Of a stretch of 44,519 nt of DNA, positions 41,669-44,519 are shown in pieces. Below the pieces are notes generated by a model. It saw nothing but the letters and a program-made list of their open reading frames with translations. It ran no database searches and was not told the origin of the DNA. Position numbers and translations under genes: made by a program. Source of the stretch: Hyphomicrobiales bacterium (GTDB taxonomy: Bacteria > Pseudomonadota > Alphaproteobacteria > Rhizobiales > Rhizobiaceae); contig UBTA01000032.1 in the NCBI GenBank assembly GCA_900468065.1, forward strand, positions 1-44,519, given 5' to 3'. Within the stretch, counting starts at the first letter, position 1. Each line of letters begins with the position of its first letter.

Positions 41669-42059
41669 GTTGGCTTCCTCGAAATATAGGATCACTGCAA
41701 CTGGCTGGAGACTACACTCTTTGGAGGTGTCGTTCCTTACATTTATTCTCTCAATCCGACTTGTGCCTAATCGAACCACGACCGCTTGCAGAGTCCGTTT
41801 GTGGTAAGTCCGGAAGCCTTCGCCATCTTACCGGTCGATCACTCAACCTTGTGAACGCTGTCATCAAATTTTGCCCATCTGCGCTTGGGGCATGTGAATC
41901 CGATTGTCAGGCAAATGCAGTTTTTACGATGCTGACCTAGAGAAATGCGGACCGAGACGATGTGCAGGAGAACCGAATTATCGATTTGCGCAACTTGCCC
42001 AATCGGCTAATATCCGCTGCCGCCTCCGGGAATTGGGCAGGCATGGCTAGGAGGTAACC
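41669..42059. other. Intergenic region before the cyclase gene
   Basis: About 390 bp. No gene, FixK box or GGAAC-N16-NGTT element recognised. It contains the promoter region of the adenylate cyclase, ending in a strong AGGAGG site just before its TTG start. Confidence 0.4.
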
Positions 42060-44177
42060 TTGACGGGCTCATCCCGCACCGCATATTGGGGCCTAGCCGC
42101 TAAGCTATTTACCACTCTCGTCCTGTTGGGCGCAATCGCAGTGCTGATCACCGGGGTACTTGGTTACTTCCAAGCTCGTGACGCCCTCGAAAGAGCAATA
42201 TTTGCTCAGCTAACGGCTGCTCGCCAGACCAAAACACGCCAAGTCGAAGAATATTTCCGAACCATCGATGCAGAATTGCGTCTTCTCGCCAACTCCAAGA
42301 TGGTTATCGATGCCACGCGCGAATTTCGGGCTGCGGTGGACGAACTCGACCGAAGCGGTACGCCACCCGAACTGCGCGAGAAGGTTGACACTTGGTATAC
42401 GAAGGAGTTTGTCCCCGCAATTGCACGTGTTCAGGGCGAAGAGCCCCCGACAACTCTATTCCTGCCAGTCGGCGGCGCTCCCTTTTATTTGCAGTATCAC
42501 TATATCGTCGCCAATCCCAATCCGAAGGAACGACGCAAGCTCATCGACGATCCTGGCGACGGAAGCGACTACAGCAAGATACACGCCGTCTATCACCCGC
42601 TAATGCGCGCTGCAGCCGCGACGGTTGGCTTTTTTGACCTGATGGTGGCCGATCCCCAATCGGGTCGCCTGATCTACACGGTCGAAAAAGAGGTGGATTT
42701 CGCCACATCCCTGCAGACCGGTCCCTACCGCAGCACCAATGTCGCCGCTGCCGTTGCCCGCTGTGCTGTGCCCCTTGATCGTTTGATCGTCTGTCTTGAG
42801 GATTTTGCTCCTTATTCTCCATCGCGTGGCGCTCCAACGGCCTTCATGGCAGCCCCTGTGGTTGACGAAGGCGTCGTCATCGGTGTGCTGATCGCACAAT
42901 TATCAAACGCGGAGATTGACGACGTTGTAACCGGTGGCCGACGCTGGCGGCAGGAGGGGTTTGGTGAGACCGGGGAAGCTTATCTCGTCGGACCTGATCA
43001 TCTGGTGCGCTCGGCCCCGCGAGCCTTCTATGAAAATCGTGAGACCTATTTCGCCGAACTGAAAGCAGTTGGCGCGCCGGAGGAAGAGATCGCCGCGATC
43101 AGGAGTTACGGGACTCCTGTGTTGCATCAGCGTGTCGACACCAAGGCCACCCAGGCGGCGCTCGCCGGCGTCGAGGGCACAGGGGAGATTATCGGATATC
43201 GCGGCATCCCGACCCTTGCATCCTGGGGACCGCTGGCCATTTCCGGCGTCAACTGGGCTTTGGTCGCCAAGATCGATACCGCAGAGGCCTTTGCGCCCGT
43301 CTATCAGTTGCGCCGGAACTTGCTGCTCGTCGGGGGACTGGTGCTACTGGTGATGGCTTCCACCGCCGCCTGGCTCTCACGCGCGCTGCTTGGACCGTTG
43401 CGCGAGCTCACGGCTGGTGTGAGACGCTTCGCTGCCGGTGACTACGGCGCAAGCGTGCCGGTCCGCTCGCAAGACGAGATCGGCCAGCTCTGCTCGGCCT
43501 TCAACGGCATGGTCGTTGATCTCAATGAGAAGAATATCGTGATCGAAAACAAGAATCGCGAAAACGAGCTGTTGCTCCTGAACGTTCTGCCGGCGCCGAT
43601 CGCCAATCGACTGCGGGGCGGTGAAGAGGGAATTGCCGACGGTTTTGCGGAGGTCACCGTCGCCTTCGCCGATCTTGTCGGCTTTACTGAATTGACGTCA
43701 GAAATGCCGCCGAGCGAGGTTGTCTCCTTGCTCAACAAACTCTTCACCCGTTTCGATGCCGCCGCCAATGAGCTCGGTATAGAAAAGATCAAGACGGTGG
43801 GTGACGCCTACATGGCAGTTTGTGGCCTGCCAGAACCGGTTGCAAACCACGCCGAGCGCATGGTGCGTATGGCCATTCGCATGGTCCATATTGCCCGCGA
43901 GCACGGCATCGAGCATAACACATCTATGAAGCTGAGGGTCGGCATTAATACCGGTCCTGTCGTGGCCGGTGTCATCGGGACGAGCAAGTACATTTACGAC
44001 TTGTGGGGTGACACGGTCAATCTTGCGAGCCGCATGGAATCGGGAGGCATGCCTGACACCATTCAGGTCACCCGCCCGGTCTACGAAAAGCTCAAAGGTC
44101 AGTTTGAGTTCGAGGCGCGCGGTACAATCGAGGTCAAGGGCAAGGGCAAGATAGAGGCCTGGCTCCTGAGATTGTAG
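42060..44177 (+). CDS. Membrane class III adenylate cyclase (Cache-HAMP-CYC)
   Basis: 705 residues making cAMP from ATP. TM1 ~12-37; an extracytoplasmic dCache-like sensor ~40-415; TM2 ~419-440; HAMP ~441-493 (GPLRELTAGVRRFAAGDYGASVPV, DEIGQLCSAFN); cyclase domain ~525-705. Catalytic residues are present: metal Asp 538 (FADLVGFTE) and Asp 582 (KTVGDAYMA), the adenine-selecting Lys in KIKTVGD and Asp 647 (YDLWGDTVN), transition-state Asn 654 and Arg 658. The start is TTG 42060, fixed by AGGAGG five bases upstream. It is monocistronic and may respond to a periplasmic ligand; no link to the FixK cluster is proven. Confidence 0.93.
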   Translation: MTGSSRTAYWGLAAKLFTTLVLLGAIAVLITGVLGYFQARDALERAIFAQLTAARQTKTRQVEEYFRTIDAELRLLANSKMVIDATREFRAAVDELDRSGTPPELREKVDTWYTKEFVPAIARVQGEEPPTTLFLPVGGAPFYLQYHYIVANPNPKERRKLIDDPGDGSDYSKIHAVYHPLMRAAAATVGFFDLMVADPQSGRLIYTVEKEVDFATSLQTGPYRSTNVAAAVARCAVPLDRLIVCLEDFAPYSPSRGAPTAFMAAPVVDEGVVIGVLIAQLSNAEIDDVVTGGRRWRQEGFGETGEAYLVGPDHLVRSAPRAFYENRETYFAELKAVGAPEEEIAAIRSYGTPVLHQRVDTKATQAALAGVEGTGEIIGYRGIPTLASWGPLAISGVNWALVAKIDTAEAFAPVYQLRRNLLLVGGLVLLVMASTAAWLSRALLGPLRELTAGVRRFAAGDYGASVPVRSQDEIGQLCSAFNGMVVDLNEKNIVIENKNRENELLLLNVLPAPIANRLRGGEEGIADGFAEVTVAFADLVGFTELTSEMPPSEVVSLLNKLFTRFDAAANELGIEKIKTVGDAYMAVCGLPEPVANHAERMVRMAIRMVHIAREHGIEHNTSMKLRVGINTGPVVAGVIGTSKYIYDLWGDTVNLASRMESGGMPDTIQVTRPVYEKLKGQFEFEARGTIEVKGKGKIEAWLLRL

Positions 44178-44519
44178 GGACGTCGGTTGTTGTGTGCACA
44201 TAATGCCGAATGCGACGCACCATAGGGAATGCCGGCAAAGCCTATGCGGGCGTTACGCTCTCGGAGAACCCTTGCTGCTAAACGAATTGGCGGGTGTAAA
44301 GGGCTGCCTTTCATGCTTTGAGTATCAGTTCGACCTCGACTATCTCAATCTAATGACGCCAAAGAAAAAAGCCAAAAGTCGGAGCAAGGCAAACCAAAAC
44401 CACTCTTGCGGCAGCTCGCGGTAAACCCGGCCTACCGCTGGAGGACCACGGCATGTGGCGGACGATGGCTCTCCTTTTGAAATAACGCTGCGTCTTGAAA
44501 TAAGTACGCATCCGAGGAG
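44178..44519. other. No supported gene at the right edge
   Basis: A short basic, Lys/Ser-rich frame ending at 44424 has no ribosome site. Nothing else is recognised. Confidence 0.4.

Noticed and set aside
1..44519. CRISPR arrays, tRNA, rRNA, nod/nif genes, replication genes
   Set aside because: No regularly spaced repeats, no tRNA-like cloverleaf with CCA-proximal arms, and no matching proteins were seen on reading both strands.

Overview
The window looks like an accessory replicon (plasmid or genomic island) of a rhizobial alphaproteobacterium (Rhizobium/Sinorhizobium/Agrobacterium group). The evidence is EcfG/RpoE2-type promoters of the form GGAAC-N16-NGTT, a hybrid FixL / FixK / OmpR-type regulator cluster, rhizobial small-protein families (DUF982, DUF6894, BA14K-like), a polar-amino-acid ABC transporter, and many decayed mobile elements (IS66, IS110, integrase). 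No rRNA, tRNA, CRISPR array or replication gene was seen.

Layout. (1) 1-9.5 kb: gene-poor, partly decayed DNA with many very small genes. Several sit directly behind GGAAC-N16-NGTT promoters. The region also holds a candidate ~95-nt stress RNA, a hairpin element present twice, and a palindrome that recurs. (2) 9.5-20.5 kb: a well-kept catabolic island. One minus-strand operon encodes a flavin reductase, aldehyde dehydrogenase, luciferase-like flavin monooxygenase, alpha/beta hydrolase, carboxymuconolactone-decarboxylase-like protein and a polar-amino-acid-type ABC importer. A PucR-type regulator precedes it; an AA_synth (DUF1185) gene and an Lrp-type regulator (frameshifted) are divergent. 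The parts resemble a Rut/pyridine-type ring- or amide-opening route, but the substrate cannot be read from sequence. (3) 20.5-31 kb: IS66 and integrase relics, a frameshifted FAD/NAD(P)-binding enzyme, an ArsR / Old Yellow Enzyme divergent pair, and more stress-promoter genes (DUF3833, GFA-type zinc protein, small acidic and hypothetical proteins). (4) 31-41.3 kb: an oxygen-responsive island. The core is a heme-PAS hybrid kinase (hFixL-like), a FixK-type Crp/Fnr regulator and a divergent OmpR-type response regulator (FxkR-like). Four FNR/FixK boxes (TTGMN-N4-ATCAA form) lie in the promoters of two universal stress proteins, an Hsp20, a BON-domain protein, a PPOX-family flavoprotein and a P-type ATPase relic. 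(5) 41.3-44.5 kb: a junction where a P-type ATPase and a CSS-motif phosphodiesterase are both truncated, then an intact membrane class III adenylate cyclase.

Working model: two stress circuits share this DNA, a general-stress (EcfG) circuit driving small orphan genes and a low-oxygen FixL-FixK circuit driving chaperone, Usp, BON and flavoprotein genes. The latter is comparable in content to the mycobacterial DosR dormancy set. The frameshifts in otherwise good genes (Lrp, FAD enzyme, BON protein, P-type ATPase) mean either decay of redundant plasmid genes or sequencing indels.
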